51,895 nucleotides of DNA from an uncultured Bdellovibrionales bacterium (GTDB taxonomy: Bacteria > Bdellovibrionota > Bdellovibrionia > Bdellovibrionales > Bdellovibrionaceae), in assembly GCA_903926205.1 (NCBI GenBank), contig CAIYID010000027.1:1-51895 (forward strand). Direction: 5' to 3'. Positions 42,856 to 50,235 of the stretch are shown piece by piece. The notes under the pieces are model-generated. The model saw only the letters and a program-made list of their open reading frames with translations. It was not told the origin of the DNA and made no database searches. The first letter of the stretch is position 1, and each line of letters begins with the position of its first letter. The translations under genes were made by a program, and so were the position numbers.

Positions 42856-42870
42856 CACCAGTGCATAAAT
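42846..42870. promoter_or_regulatory. ARG-box-like inverted repeat overlapping the argC promoter and start
   Basis: ATTTATGCA (42846-42854) and TGCATAAAT (42862-42870) form a perfect 9-bp inverted repeat with a 7-nt centre. The AT-rich TGCATAAAT arm, repeated at 42862 and 42923, resembles ARG boxes (TGAATA/TGCATA cores). Binding by the ArgR encoded in the same operon would cover the -10 and start of argC. Confidence 0.6.
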
Positions 42871-42894
42871 ATGTGTATATTTTAAGATTGTCAA
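42866..42894 (-). promoter_or_regulatory. Sigma-70-like promoter for argCJBF-argR
   Basis: On the minus strand TTGACA (42894-42889), 17 nt, TATTTA (42871-42866). The -35 is perfect, the -10 matches 4 of 6. The -10 lies inside the ARG-box-like arm. Confidence 0.65.
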
Positions 42895-42917
42895 CGCTAA
42901 TTTCGATTAAAATGTAT

Positions 42918-42946
42918 TTGACTGCATAAATAATCTAATGTTGATT
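42918..42946 (+). promoter_or_regulatory. Candidate promoter with ARG-box-like site for argGH
   Basis: TTGACT (42918-42923), 17 nt, TTGATT (42941-42946; weak -10). TGCATAAATAATCT at 42923-42936, lying between the two boxes, repeats the argC operator arm. ArgR bound here would block polymerase. The start codon of argG is about 70 nt further on. Confidence 0.5.
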
Positions 42947-43022
42947 AGACCCTGTTCAATTCCTAACGAAGAAAACTTTGAATCATCTTGAAGGTGGTTC
43001 AATTGAAAATAAGGAGCAAGAC

Positions 43023-44231
43023 ATGGAAAATTCTAAAGTCCTGTTGGTGTATTCTGGCGGCCTAGATACTTCTGTTTGTATTCCACTGATGCGCCAAGAG
43101 TACGGATATAAAAATGTTGTAACGGTGACTGTTGATGTTGGTCAAGATCCAGCTGATATTCAGCAAGCCGCTGAAAAAGCAAAAATTTTGGGCACGGAAC
43201 ATTACACGGTAGATGCGAAAGAAGAATTTGCAAAAGATTTTTGTTTTGCGGCAGTACGGGCTAACGGGGACTATCAAGGCTATCCCATGTCTACGTCCAT
43301 TGCTCGTCCTTTAATTGCAGCTAAAGCCGTGGAGGTTGCAAAGAAATTAGGAGTTAAGGCTTTCGCGCACGGTTGCACCGGTAAGGGAAATGATCAATTT
43401 CGAATTGAGTTCGGCATTCGCACACTTTTACCAGATTCTCTTATTCATGCGCCAGTTCGTGAGCGCAATATGACTCGCACCTGGGAAATTGAATATGCGA
43501 AAAAGAACAATGTACCAATTCAGCAAAGCTTAGAAAAAATATGGTCCATTGATGAAAATCTTTGGGGCCGGTCCATCGAAGGCGGCCGTTTGGAAGAGCC
43601 CGACTTCACTCCCCCAGAAGAGATCTTTCAGTGGACTCGCAGTGTGGAAAAAACTCCGGATAAGTCAACAGAGCTAAAAATTCAATTTAAAAAGGGAAAT
43701 CCCGTCAGCTTAAATGGTGAATATCTAACGCCCGCTCAATTAGTTTTGAAGTTGAATGCACTAGCAGGCGAAAACGGAATCGGCCGTTTGGATATCATGG
43801 AAGATCGTATGATGGGGCTCAAAGTTCGTGAGAACTACGAGTGTCCTGCAGCTACGGTCCTTTTGAAAGCACACAAAGCTTTGGAAAATTTAGTGCTGAC
43901 TCGCGATGAAATTCGTTTCAAAAAAACTGTGGATCAAGAGTGGAGCAAACTTGCTTACGAAGGTCTTTGGTGGGATCCCTTCAAATCGAACTTGGAATTT
44001 TTTATCAATGGAACTCAAGAGCGCGTCACCGGCGAAGTTCGTCTGAAACTTTATAAGGGACAAATTTCTATCTTAGGACGACAGTCTCATTGGGCTTTAT
44101 ACTCTGAGGACTTGGCAAGTTTTGATTCAACAACTTTTGATCAGCGAGAGAGCACCGGAGCCGTGAAAAATTTTGGTATGCAATCTCGAATGTACTTTCA
44201 GTTGAAAGAAAAATACCAGAAGGAACTGTAA
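43023..44231 (+). CDS. argG: Argininosuccinate synthase
   Basis: The ATP pyrophosphatase P-loop reads LVYSGGLDTSV at residues 8-18, and the family blocks TVDVGQ, AHGCTGKGNDQFRIE and APVRERNMTR follow; 402 residues is the normal length. It joins citrulline and aspartate using ATP. The start at 43023 has AAGGAGC 6 nt upstream; an in-frame ATG/TTG at 42978 is rejected. Divergent from argC across 167 nt that hold the shared operators. argH follows after 2 nt. Confidence 0.96.
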   Translation: MENSKVLLVYSGGLDTSVCIPLMRQEYGYKNVVTVTVDVGQDPADIQQAAEKAKILGTEHYTVDAKEEFAKDFCFAAVRANGDYQGYPMSTSIARPLIAAKAVEVAKKLGVKAFAHGCTGKGNDQFRIEFGIRTLLPDSLIHAPVRERNMTRTWEIEYAKKNNVPIQQSLEKIWSIDENLWGRSIEGGRLEEPDFTPPEEIFQWTRSVEKTPDKSTELKIQFKKGNPVSLNGEYLTPAQLVLKLNALAGENGIGRLDIMEDRMMGLKVRENYECPAATVLLKAHKALENLVLTRDEIRFKKTVDQEWSKLAYEGLWWDPFKSNLEFFINGTQERVTGEVRLKLYKGQISILGRQSHWALYSEDLASFDSTTFDQRESTGAVKNFGMQSRMYFQLKEKYQKEL

Positions 44232-44233
44232 TT

Positions 44234-45604
44234 ATGAAACTTTGGGGTGGGCGATTCGAAGAGGGGACTGATTCGGAGGTAGAAGTTTTTTCCGCATCCA
44301 TGAATATTGATCATCGTCTTTGGGACGTGGATATTCGTGCTTCCATTGCCCACGCCAACATGCTGGGAAAAGTCGGAGTCTTGACGGGTGCTGAAGCTCA
44401 GCAAATCGTTAGCGGACTCAAATCTTTGCACGAAGAAATTAAGTCTGGAAAATTGGAGCTCAATTCTGCAGCGGAAGATGTGCACTCAGACATTGAGTCC
44501 AAGCTCACAGAAAAAATTGGAGCACTTGCAGGTAAATTGCACACGGCTCGTAGTCGCAATGATCAAGTGGCGACCGACCTTCGTTTGTACATGAAGTTAG
44601 AAATTTCTTCTTTGCTTCAAGAGATCAAGTCACTGCAACAGCATTTAGTGGAAACTTCTGAAAAGCATTTGCACACGGTGTTGCCAGGGTTTACGCATAT
44701 GCAACACGCACAACCGGTGAGTTTAGCTCATCATCTCTTGGCTTATTTTTGGATGCTAGAGCGCGATGTTGATCGCATGGAGGACGCGAAAAAGCGAATC
44801 AGTGTTTTGCCTTTAGGCTCTGCTGCTTTGGCGGGAACTGGTTTTCCCTTGGATCGTCAGATGGTCGCTCACGAGCTCGAGTTTCTTAAAGTCAGCGAAA
44901 ATTCTTTGGACGCAGTTTCTGATCGTGATTTTGTCGTCGATTTTTTATCCGCTGGTTCGCTTATCATGATTCATTTATCGCGTTTGTGTGAAGAGTTGAT
45001 CATTTGGTCGACGCCAGAATTTAAGTTTGTTGAGTTGAGTGATCGCGTGACCACAGGTAGCTCCATTATGCCCCAAAAGAAAAATCCGGATGTGGCAGAG
45101 CTGATTCGCGGTAAGTCCGCAAAATTAGTGGCGACACTCACTGGGGCACTTGTTTTACTGAAAGGCTTACCACTTTCTTACAATCGCGATCTTCAAGAGG
45201 ACAAAGAATATATTTTCAACGGACTTGATACAGTTCGTTCATCCTTGCGATTGATGTTGGTGATGTTACGAAATGCCAAATGGAATACAGAAGCGATGAA
45301 AAAATCTCTGAGAGGTGATTTTTCTAACGCCACAGATTTAGCCGATGACTTAGTTCGGAAAGGTCTTGCGTTTCGTCAAGCGCATGAGGTTGTGGGAAAA
45401 ATTGTCAGTCATTGCATAAAAAATAAATTGATTCTTGAAGAAATGAGCCTGGTAGAACTCCAAGTATTTAACCCGATTTTTAATCAAGAGTCTGTTACTT
45501 GCTTGGAGCACACGGCAGTCATGGCGGCGCGGACCACAGAAGGTGGGACCTCTCCGAAATCTGTGGCAACTCAAATCGAAAAAGCTAAAGCGGCGCTGGC
45601 TTAG
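44234..45604 (+). CDS. argH: Argininosuccinate lyase
   Basis: MKLWGGRF at the start, DVHSDIESKLTEKIG, LHTARSRNDQVATDLRLY and the fumarase-superfamily signature GSSIMPQKKNPD identify the enzyme; 456 residues is normal. It cleaves argininosuccinate to arginine and fumarate, the final pathway step. It starts 2 nt after the argG stop with no clear ribosome-binding site, so translation is probably coupled. Together with the minus-strand operon the set argC, J, B, F, G, H is complete except argD. Confidence 0.96.
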   Translation: MKLWGGRFEEGTDSEVEVFSASMNIDHRLWDVDIRASIAHANMLGKVGVLTGAEAQQIVSGLKSLHEEIKSGKLELNSAAEDVHSDIESKLTEKIGALAGKLHTARSRNDQVATDLRLYMKLEISSLLQEIKSLQQHLVETSEKHLHTVLPGFTHMQHAQPVSLAHHLLAYFWMLERDVDRMEDAKKRISVLPLGSAALAGTGFPLDRQMVAHELEFLKVSENSLDAVSDRDFVVDFLSAGSLIMIHLSRLCEELIIWSTPEFKFVELSDRVTTGSSIMPQKKNPDVAELIRGKSAKLVATLTGALVLLKGLPLSYNRDLQEDKEYIFNGLDTVRSSLRLMLVMLRNAKWNTEAMKKSLRGDFSNATDLADDLVRKGLAFRQAHEVVGKIVSHCIKNKLILEEMSLVELQVFNPIFNQESVTCLEHTAVMAARTTEGGTSPKSVATQIEKAKAALA

Positions 45605-45671
45605 GTCAGTGAAATTTTTCAAGACAATGGTCTAATTTTTGTTTTCTTTCCTGAAAAGGTCCCGTCTTGTC

Positions 45672-45698
45672 TAAAGTATTTACGAAAAATACCGAATC
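45672..45698 (+). promoter_or_regulatory. Sigma-28-like promoter for the gene at 45751
   Basis: CTAAAGTAT with TAAA at 45672-45675, 15 nt, ACCGAATC at 45691-45698. The -35 extends well (TAAAGTAT versus TAAAGTTT) and the -10 keeps CCGA. The same layout is found before the flagellins. Confidence 0.55.
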
Positions 45699-45750
45699 AG
45701 ATGGTGGAGAGTCAGGATGACTCAGGTTCAAGGCACATGGAGGTGAATCT

Positions 45751-46311
45751 ATGGAAAAGATCAGCAGTATTATACCCACCAATCATCGAGTCAAATCTGT
45801 GGATATGGAGGATAGCCAACCTGTGCGACCCGGGGCTCCAAGTTTTGGTCGTCCTGTAGGGACTACTTCTTCCTACCGCGAACAAGTGCGAAATCATTTA
45901 GCGGAGCAAAAAGCAGCAGAGCTATTACAAGACAAACAAGACAGCGTGACAATTAGTAACGAAGGGAAGCAAGTCGGAAAACAAATTGAAAAGCAGTTTG
46001 AAAAATCGATAGGAAAGCAAGTCGGGAAGTCAGACGTCGCAGAAAGCGCAAATTTTAAAGGGTACGTTGAAAAAGAAATTCAAGACGCAGCTGTTCCTAT
46101 GAAATCCTTTGTAGAAGAAGTGGCGGGTGCGCCAAGTTTCTTTATTGATACTCAGCCACACACTCAACCTCGCACTTCAGTTCCAAGTCAGGTGCGAAGT
46201 CCGATTTCGGCCGCAGTTCAAGCGCCAACACAAATTTCAGCACAAACATTAACTCAAAACTCTGAAGCCTCGGCAATAGGCTCAGCTCGTTCGCTCGACA
46301 AGTATGCCTGA
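45751..46311 (+). CDS. Protein of unknown function, possibly in the sigma-28 regulon (186 aa)
   Basis: Polar, probably disordered, low in aromatic residues. The N-terminus (MEKISSIIPTNHRVKSVDM and then VRPGAPSFGRPVG) looks conserved-type; a Lys/Gln repeat region GKQVGKQIEKQFEKSIGKQVGK occupies about residues 72-93 and the C-terminus is Ser/Thr/Gln rich. No signal peptide or domain is recognised. GGAGGTG lies 6 nt before the ATG. A sigma-28-like promoter upstream suggests late flagellar expression. Its last 30 nt overlap the end of the convergent cpaF gene. Confidence 0.7.
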   Translation: MEKISSIIPTNHRVKSVDMEDSQPVRPGAPSFGRPVGTTSSYREQVRNHLAEQKAAELLQDKQDSVTISNEGKQVGKQIEKQFEKSIGKQVGKSDVAESANFKGYVEKEIQDAAVPMKSFVEEVAGAPSFFIDTQPHTQPRTSVPSQVRSPISAAVQAPTQISAQTLTQNSEASAIGSARSLDKYA

Positions 46312-47385
46312 TTCTTCTCGCGAAGAAAGAGTGTAAATACCTTTCAGTTCTCGTCCTCCTGAAGGATTTTTTCCTACCACGATGATTTTCTGTAATGAGA
46401 GGAAAATCAAATTTCGTATTGCTTCTATAGACCAAAAGGGTGCTCCCAGTTGAATGAGCATTTCCAATCTTAGCAAGGCTTGTTGTGGATCATTGGCATG
46501 TAATGTTGCAAAACTTCCGGCGTGACCTGTTGAAAGTGCCATGAGCAAGTCTTTAGCTTCTGGACCCCGAATTTCCCCCATAACAATTCGATCAGGTCGC
46601 ATTCGTAAGGATTGGCGCAGTAATTCAGTTTGATTCACCTCGGATAACGAATTGTTCGCATCTCTTCTTGTGAGTAATTTTGTGCTGGCCGAATTTGGCG
46701 CCCTTAGTTCGGAGGTGTCCTCGATGATCACCACGCGCTCATTGTTTGGAAGACTTTGTAAACAGGCATTGAGAACTGAAGTTTTTCCAGATCCAGTTGA
46801 GCCAATAACAAGAAAATTTTCTCGTTTTGCGAGGAGTTCTTTTAACAACTGAAGCTGATGTTGTCCGCTCCAACCAATCTCAACTAAAGATTCCAATGTC
46901 CAAGGATTTTGCGGGTGCCGCCGGAGACAAAGAACCGAGGAAGTCTTAGTTAATTCCTCACTCAATAAATGCAGCCTGAAATCAAAAATTTTACCATCAA
47001 CCATCGGACGATCAAGCGTGAAGTGAACCTGTGCCTGCTGACAGACTCGTGAAATAAAATTTTCATAGGAGTTTTGTGAAGAAAAGCAGTCTGGGTGATG
47101 AAATAGCTTACCATTCTTTTCAAACCAGAGCGCTTTTGGTCCGTTGATAATAATTTCCGTGATGGACGTATCATCAAGAAGTTCTGCAACAGGGCCCCAA
47201 CCTTGAAATTCGTTCAAAATGCGAGATTTGGATTTTTCATCTAAATTTTGAACTTGTGAATAAATAATCGAATCGATCAAGTCTTTCTGGGATTTTTGCT
47301 CGTCAAAATTGCGAAAAGAAAGTTCCAAGGTATTGTGTTCTTGAATTTTTTTTTCAATTTGCTGAATATGCTCAAAAATGCTCAT
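46282..47385 (-). CDS. cpaF: CpaF/TadA-type secretion or pilus-assembly ATPase (367 aa)
   Basis: Type II/IV secretion ATPase: EIIINGPKALWFE and RPMVDGKIFDFRLHL in the N-terminal domain, Walker A GSTGSGKTS (residues 195-203), Asp box IIEDTSELR, RMRPDRIVMGEIRG (Walker B) and GHAGSFATLHAND (His box). It powers Flp/Tad pilus assembly or related export at the inner membrane. It lacks the usual neighbours tadB/tadC, cpaB and cpaE here, so only the secretin is adjacent. AAAGGAC precedes the ATG, inside the end of the secretin gene (14-nt overlap). Confidence 0.9.
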   Translation of the reverse strand: MSIFEHIQQIEKKIQEHNTLELSFRNFDEQKSQKDLIDSIIYSQVQNLDEKSKSRILNEFQGWGPVAELLDDTSITEIIINGPKALWFEKNGKLFHHPDCFSSQNSYENFISRVCQQAQVHFTLDRPMVDGKIFDFRLHLLSEELTKTSSVLCLRRHPQNPWTLESLVEIGWSGQHQLQLLKELLAKRENFLVIGSTGSGKTSVLNACLQSLPNNERVVIIEDTSELRAPNSASTKLLTRRDANNSLSEVNQTELLRQSLRMRPDRIVMGEIRGPEAKDLLMALSTGHAGSFATLHANDPQQALLRLEMLIQLGAPFWSIEAIRNLIFLSLQKIIVVGKNPSGGRELKGIYTLSSREESGILVERTS

Positions 47386-48709
47386 AAGAGTCCTTTGTTG
47401 CTAGGGGTTTAATTTCTGTAGGAAGACTCGGCTCATCACCCATGGCATCAGGGCTTATGATTTCGGGTCGAACAAAAATCACAAGCTCAGATTTATTTTC
47501 TTTAAAATCTTTGCTAGAAAAAAGTGCTCCTAAAATAGGAATTTGACCGAGGGTCGGCCAGCCTTCTGAACTTTTGCTGTCCTCACTTTTTATTAAGCCC
47601 GAAAGGGCAATGGTTCTTGGTTTTGTCAAATCAAAGTGAGTTTGCACTCGGTTAGTGAATAAGCCTGGCACACCGTCCACAGTGCGACTGGGGTCAATGC
47701 TAGAGACTTCAGTCTCTACAGAAATACTCATTCGTCCAGAGTAATCTGCTAAGGGAGAAACTTTCAGTACAATGCCATATTTTTTCCAAATCACATCTTG
47801 CAGTCGAAAATTAACGATCTTGATTGGAAATTCTCCGCCCGCAACAAATTCAGCATCTTTGCCGCTGCGGCAAAGAATATTCGGACTCGCAAGAACTCGG
47901 CCTGCGCCGGAATGTTCCCAAAATTGTGCTGAAACAAATTGTGCGTCCGTGATACCGCTAAAATTCGGCAGGATTTGAGCCTGATAAGCATTGGGCCACT
48001 TCATTCCGTATTGTAGTAAGTAATCTCGCTTGACCTCCGCCAAGGTGATTTGCACCTTAACCAGTGGAGCAAGTTCAATCGCAGTGGTGGAAGTTTCAAT
48101 TTGAATTCCCATTGCAGACAAAGCCCTTTGAGTTTCTTTAATCAGAGAGGACTTTAAGGGCACGTGAACTGTCAGATATTCTCCTCGATCTAATCTCATT
48201 TTTGGTAAAGAAAATTGACCGAGTCTTTGATTCATGAGGGCTTCGACTTGAGTAAAAAGACCTTCTGAAATTTCAGCAGCCATCTTGAAATTACAGAAAG
48301 AGGTAGCGCAAGAATTGGTGATAGCCTCCATGTCTGACAAACGAACTAGTCTGCCGATAATTTGGACCCGACCTTCTTGCAACTGCATTTTTAATTGTAG
48401 AGTTTTTTCTAAAACTAATTTGAGACGACGTCTCGTTCGCTCCTGATCAAGACTCAATACTTGGACTTCACTGGTTATTCCATTTAAGCGAATTTCTGAT
48501 TGTCCTGGCTTAAGGCCTTTGAGCACTTCTCCTTTGCTGCCTTCGTCAATTCGAACAATAGAGCCATTTTCCACCCAGATTGAAGAACTTTTTGGCAACG
48601 GACGATGTTCTCCTTGTAAAAGGATAATTTCATCGGCTCGGCTTGAGCTAAATGTAGAAAGTGTTTGTAAAAATAGCAGTGGAATGACTGAACGACTAAT
48701 AAGCCCCAT
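47372..48709 (-). CDS. cpaC: CpaC/RcpA-type outer-membrane secretin (445 aa)
   Basis: A signal peptide (hydrophobic VIPLLFLQTLSTF, cleavage near SRA at about residue 25) is followed by the pilus-type N domain (LLQGEHRPLPK, SIWVENGSIVRIDEG), a BON-like part and the secretin domain (VLASPNILCRSGKDAEFVAGGEFPI, FTNRVQTHFDLTKPRTIALSGLI, LVIFVRPEI). It forms the outer-membrane gate for the Flp/Tad-type pilus. ATG at 48709 is set by the signal peptide and GAGG upstream. Confidence 0.9.
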   Translation of the reverse strand: MGLISRSVIPLLFLQTLSTFSSSRADEIILLQGEHRPLPKSSSIWVENGSIVRIDEGSKGEVLKGLKPGQSEIRLNGITSEVQVLSLDQERTRRRLKLVLEKTLQLKMQLQEGRVQIIGRLVRLSDMEAITNSCATSFCNFKMAAEISEGLFTQVEALMNQRLGQFSLPKMRLDRGEYLTVHVPLKSSLIKETQRALSAMGIQIETSTTAIELAPLVKVQITLAEVKRDYLLQYGMKWPNAYQAQILPNFSGITDAQFVSAQFWEHSGAGRVLASPNILCRSGKDAEFVAGGEFPIKIVNFRLQDVIWKKYGIVLKVSPLADYSGRMSISVETEVSSIDPSRTVDGVPGLFTNRVQTHFDLTKPRTIALSGLIKSEDSKSSEGWPTLGQIPILGALFSSKDFKENKSELVIFVRPEIISPDAMGDEPSLPTEIKPLATKDSYEHF

Positions 48710-48850
48710 CTTCGCGACCTCTTTTCTTAATTTTGCAAATAAGCAAAAATCGCACATTTATTGTGGGCGTGAGAAAGCGTCAGGAAGTCCGGGGTTTCGG
48801 ACGGGAGAATGTACTCTTGAGAATTTTTAATTGAAGCGAATAAGTTTTTT

Positions 48851-49957
48851 CTACAAACAAGGAATTTCAAAGGAGACTTCAACTCCTTCGGACTCATTGG
48901 CAATAGCTAATTTCGAGGAGTGGGCTTTCAAAATAGATTGGCAAATGCTCAAGCCAAGGCCAATACCCACTGAGTGGCGCATCACATCTTCATCCATAAA
49001 AAAAGGTTTCATGATTTTATCAATCACTGTTGAGGAAACGCCTGCTCCCTGATTATAAACGGAGAATTTCACGCGGTGGGGTTGCGTTAGTTCCGTCCGC
49101 ACTAGAATTTGAGAATTATCTCGAGCAAATTTTACTGCATTATGAATTAAACGGTTCAACACCTGCTGAATTAAAATTTGATCAGCGATGATCTTCTTAT
49201 CCGCCCACCTCAGAATGGTTTTTATTCCTTTTTGATTGGCGAGTAAGCTCACATCGGAACTCACTTGAATTTGGAGATCACTGCATTGAAAAGGAGTGAT
49301 TTTGGTTTTAAGAGTTCCGGTTTCTCCCTGTACGACCAAGAGAACGTCGTCAATCAGCCCACGCAAACGGTTGGCGCCGCGCTCAATGCGTTTTGCACAG
49401 ATATCCTGCTCTTCCGTGAGTCGAGTTTCTTTTAGAAGATCTGTAAAACTCAAAATTGAAGTCAGGGGAGTTTTTAATTCGTGATTGATTAAAATCATGA
49501 ATTTATTTTTTGCTTCATCGAGGGTTTTTAATTCGTTGAAAGCCTTCGAAAGTTCGTCATTTTTTTGTTTGAGTTCTGCGAGAAGTGAGAACTTTTCTAC
49601 TGCACGATCAACGGTCGCGGTGAGGTCCACGGGATCCCACGGTTTATTAATGTATCGATATATTTGTCCGGAGTTCACCGCTTCGATGATGGATTCTATA
49701 TCCGTATATCCTGTGAGAAGTATGCGAATAGAATCTGGATGTGTTTTAATTGATTGCTCAAGGAGTTGCACTCCGGTCATATTCGGCATTCGTTGATCAG
49801 TGATAATCACGGAAATAGGTCCTGGATTTTTGTCCAGAACCTGCAAAGCGTCCAATCCTGAGACAGCCTTTAGTACGGAGTACTTTGACCGTAAAAGCCG
49901 TTCTAGGGCATCTAGATTATCAATTTCGTCATCTACGCAAAGAATAGTGTGTCTCAT
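48851..49957 (-). CDS. Receiver-histidine kinase hybrid protein (368 aa)
   Basis: A receiver domain at residues 4-120 (CVDDE; phosphoacceptor Asp 54 in IITDQRMPN; Lys 105 in INKPWD) is followed by a coiled coil (about 125-150), a HisKA domain with His 159 in MILINHELKTPLTS, and a HATPase with NRLIHNAVKFA and GIGLGLSICQSIL. There is no membrane segment. A receiver at the N-terminus of a kinase suggests it takes a phosphoryl signal and relays it. It ends about 140 nt upstream of the cpaC start, so any link to the pilus genes is only positional. Confidence 0.9.
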   Translation of the reverse strand: MRHTILCVDDEIDNLDALERLLRSKYSVLKAVSGLDALQVLDKNPGPISVIITDQRMPNMTGVQLLEQSIKTHPDSIRILLTGYTDIESIIEAVNSGQIYRYINKPWDPVDLTATVDRAVEKFSLLAELKQKNDELSKAFNELKTLDEAKNKFMILINHELKTPLTSILSFTDLLKETRLTEEQDICAKRIERGANRLRGLIDDVLLVVQGETGTLKTKITPFQCSDLQIQVSSDVSLLANQKGIKTILRWADKKIIADQILIQQVLNRLIHNAVKFARDNSQILVRTELTQPHRVKFSVYNQGAGVSSTVIDKIMKPFFMDEDVMRHSVGIGLGLSICQSILKAHSSKLAIANESEGVEVSFEIPCL

Positions 49958-50018
49958 CAGTGACTTAGTGTAGAATTTGAAGGGTAGAGGAAGCAATAGG
50001 ATATTGCGATGGATAGTC

Positions 50019-50073
50019 AGAATCTCCCGTGGGGGATTCTATTTTAGCTGAAATATCCCATGAGGAGATTTCA
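50019..50073. repeat. Two neighbouring look-alike hairpins between divergent genes
   Basis: Hairpin 1 pairs AGAATCTCC (50019-50027) with GGGGATTCT (50032-50040) around CGTG, including one U-G pair. Hairpin 2 pairs TGAAAT (50049-50054) with ATTTCA (50068-50073) and TCC with GGA inside. Both share the pattern T-x-TCCC-x-TG-x-GG. They could be operators for a dimeric protein or RNA hairpins in the leader of the downstream gene. Confidence 0.45.
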
Positions 50074-50235
50074 TAGATTTAACTATTTGGGAGTTAAATT
50101 GAAACTGATGAATGGATTCAGCCCTTTGCGCACAAAGCTTAAGTCCAGAATTTTTGGACTGGTGTCAAGTCTGTGTCTATTTATGACGATAATAAAAAGT
50201 GTGGAAAGAATATCACAATTCTTGAGGAGAGGATT

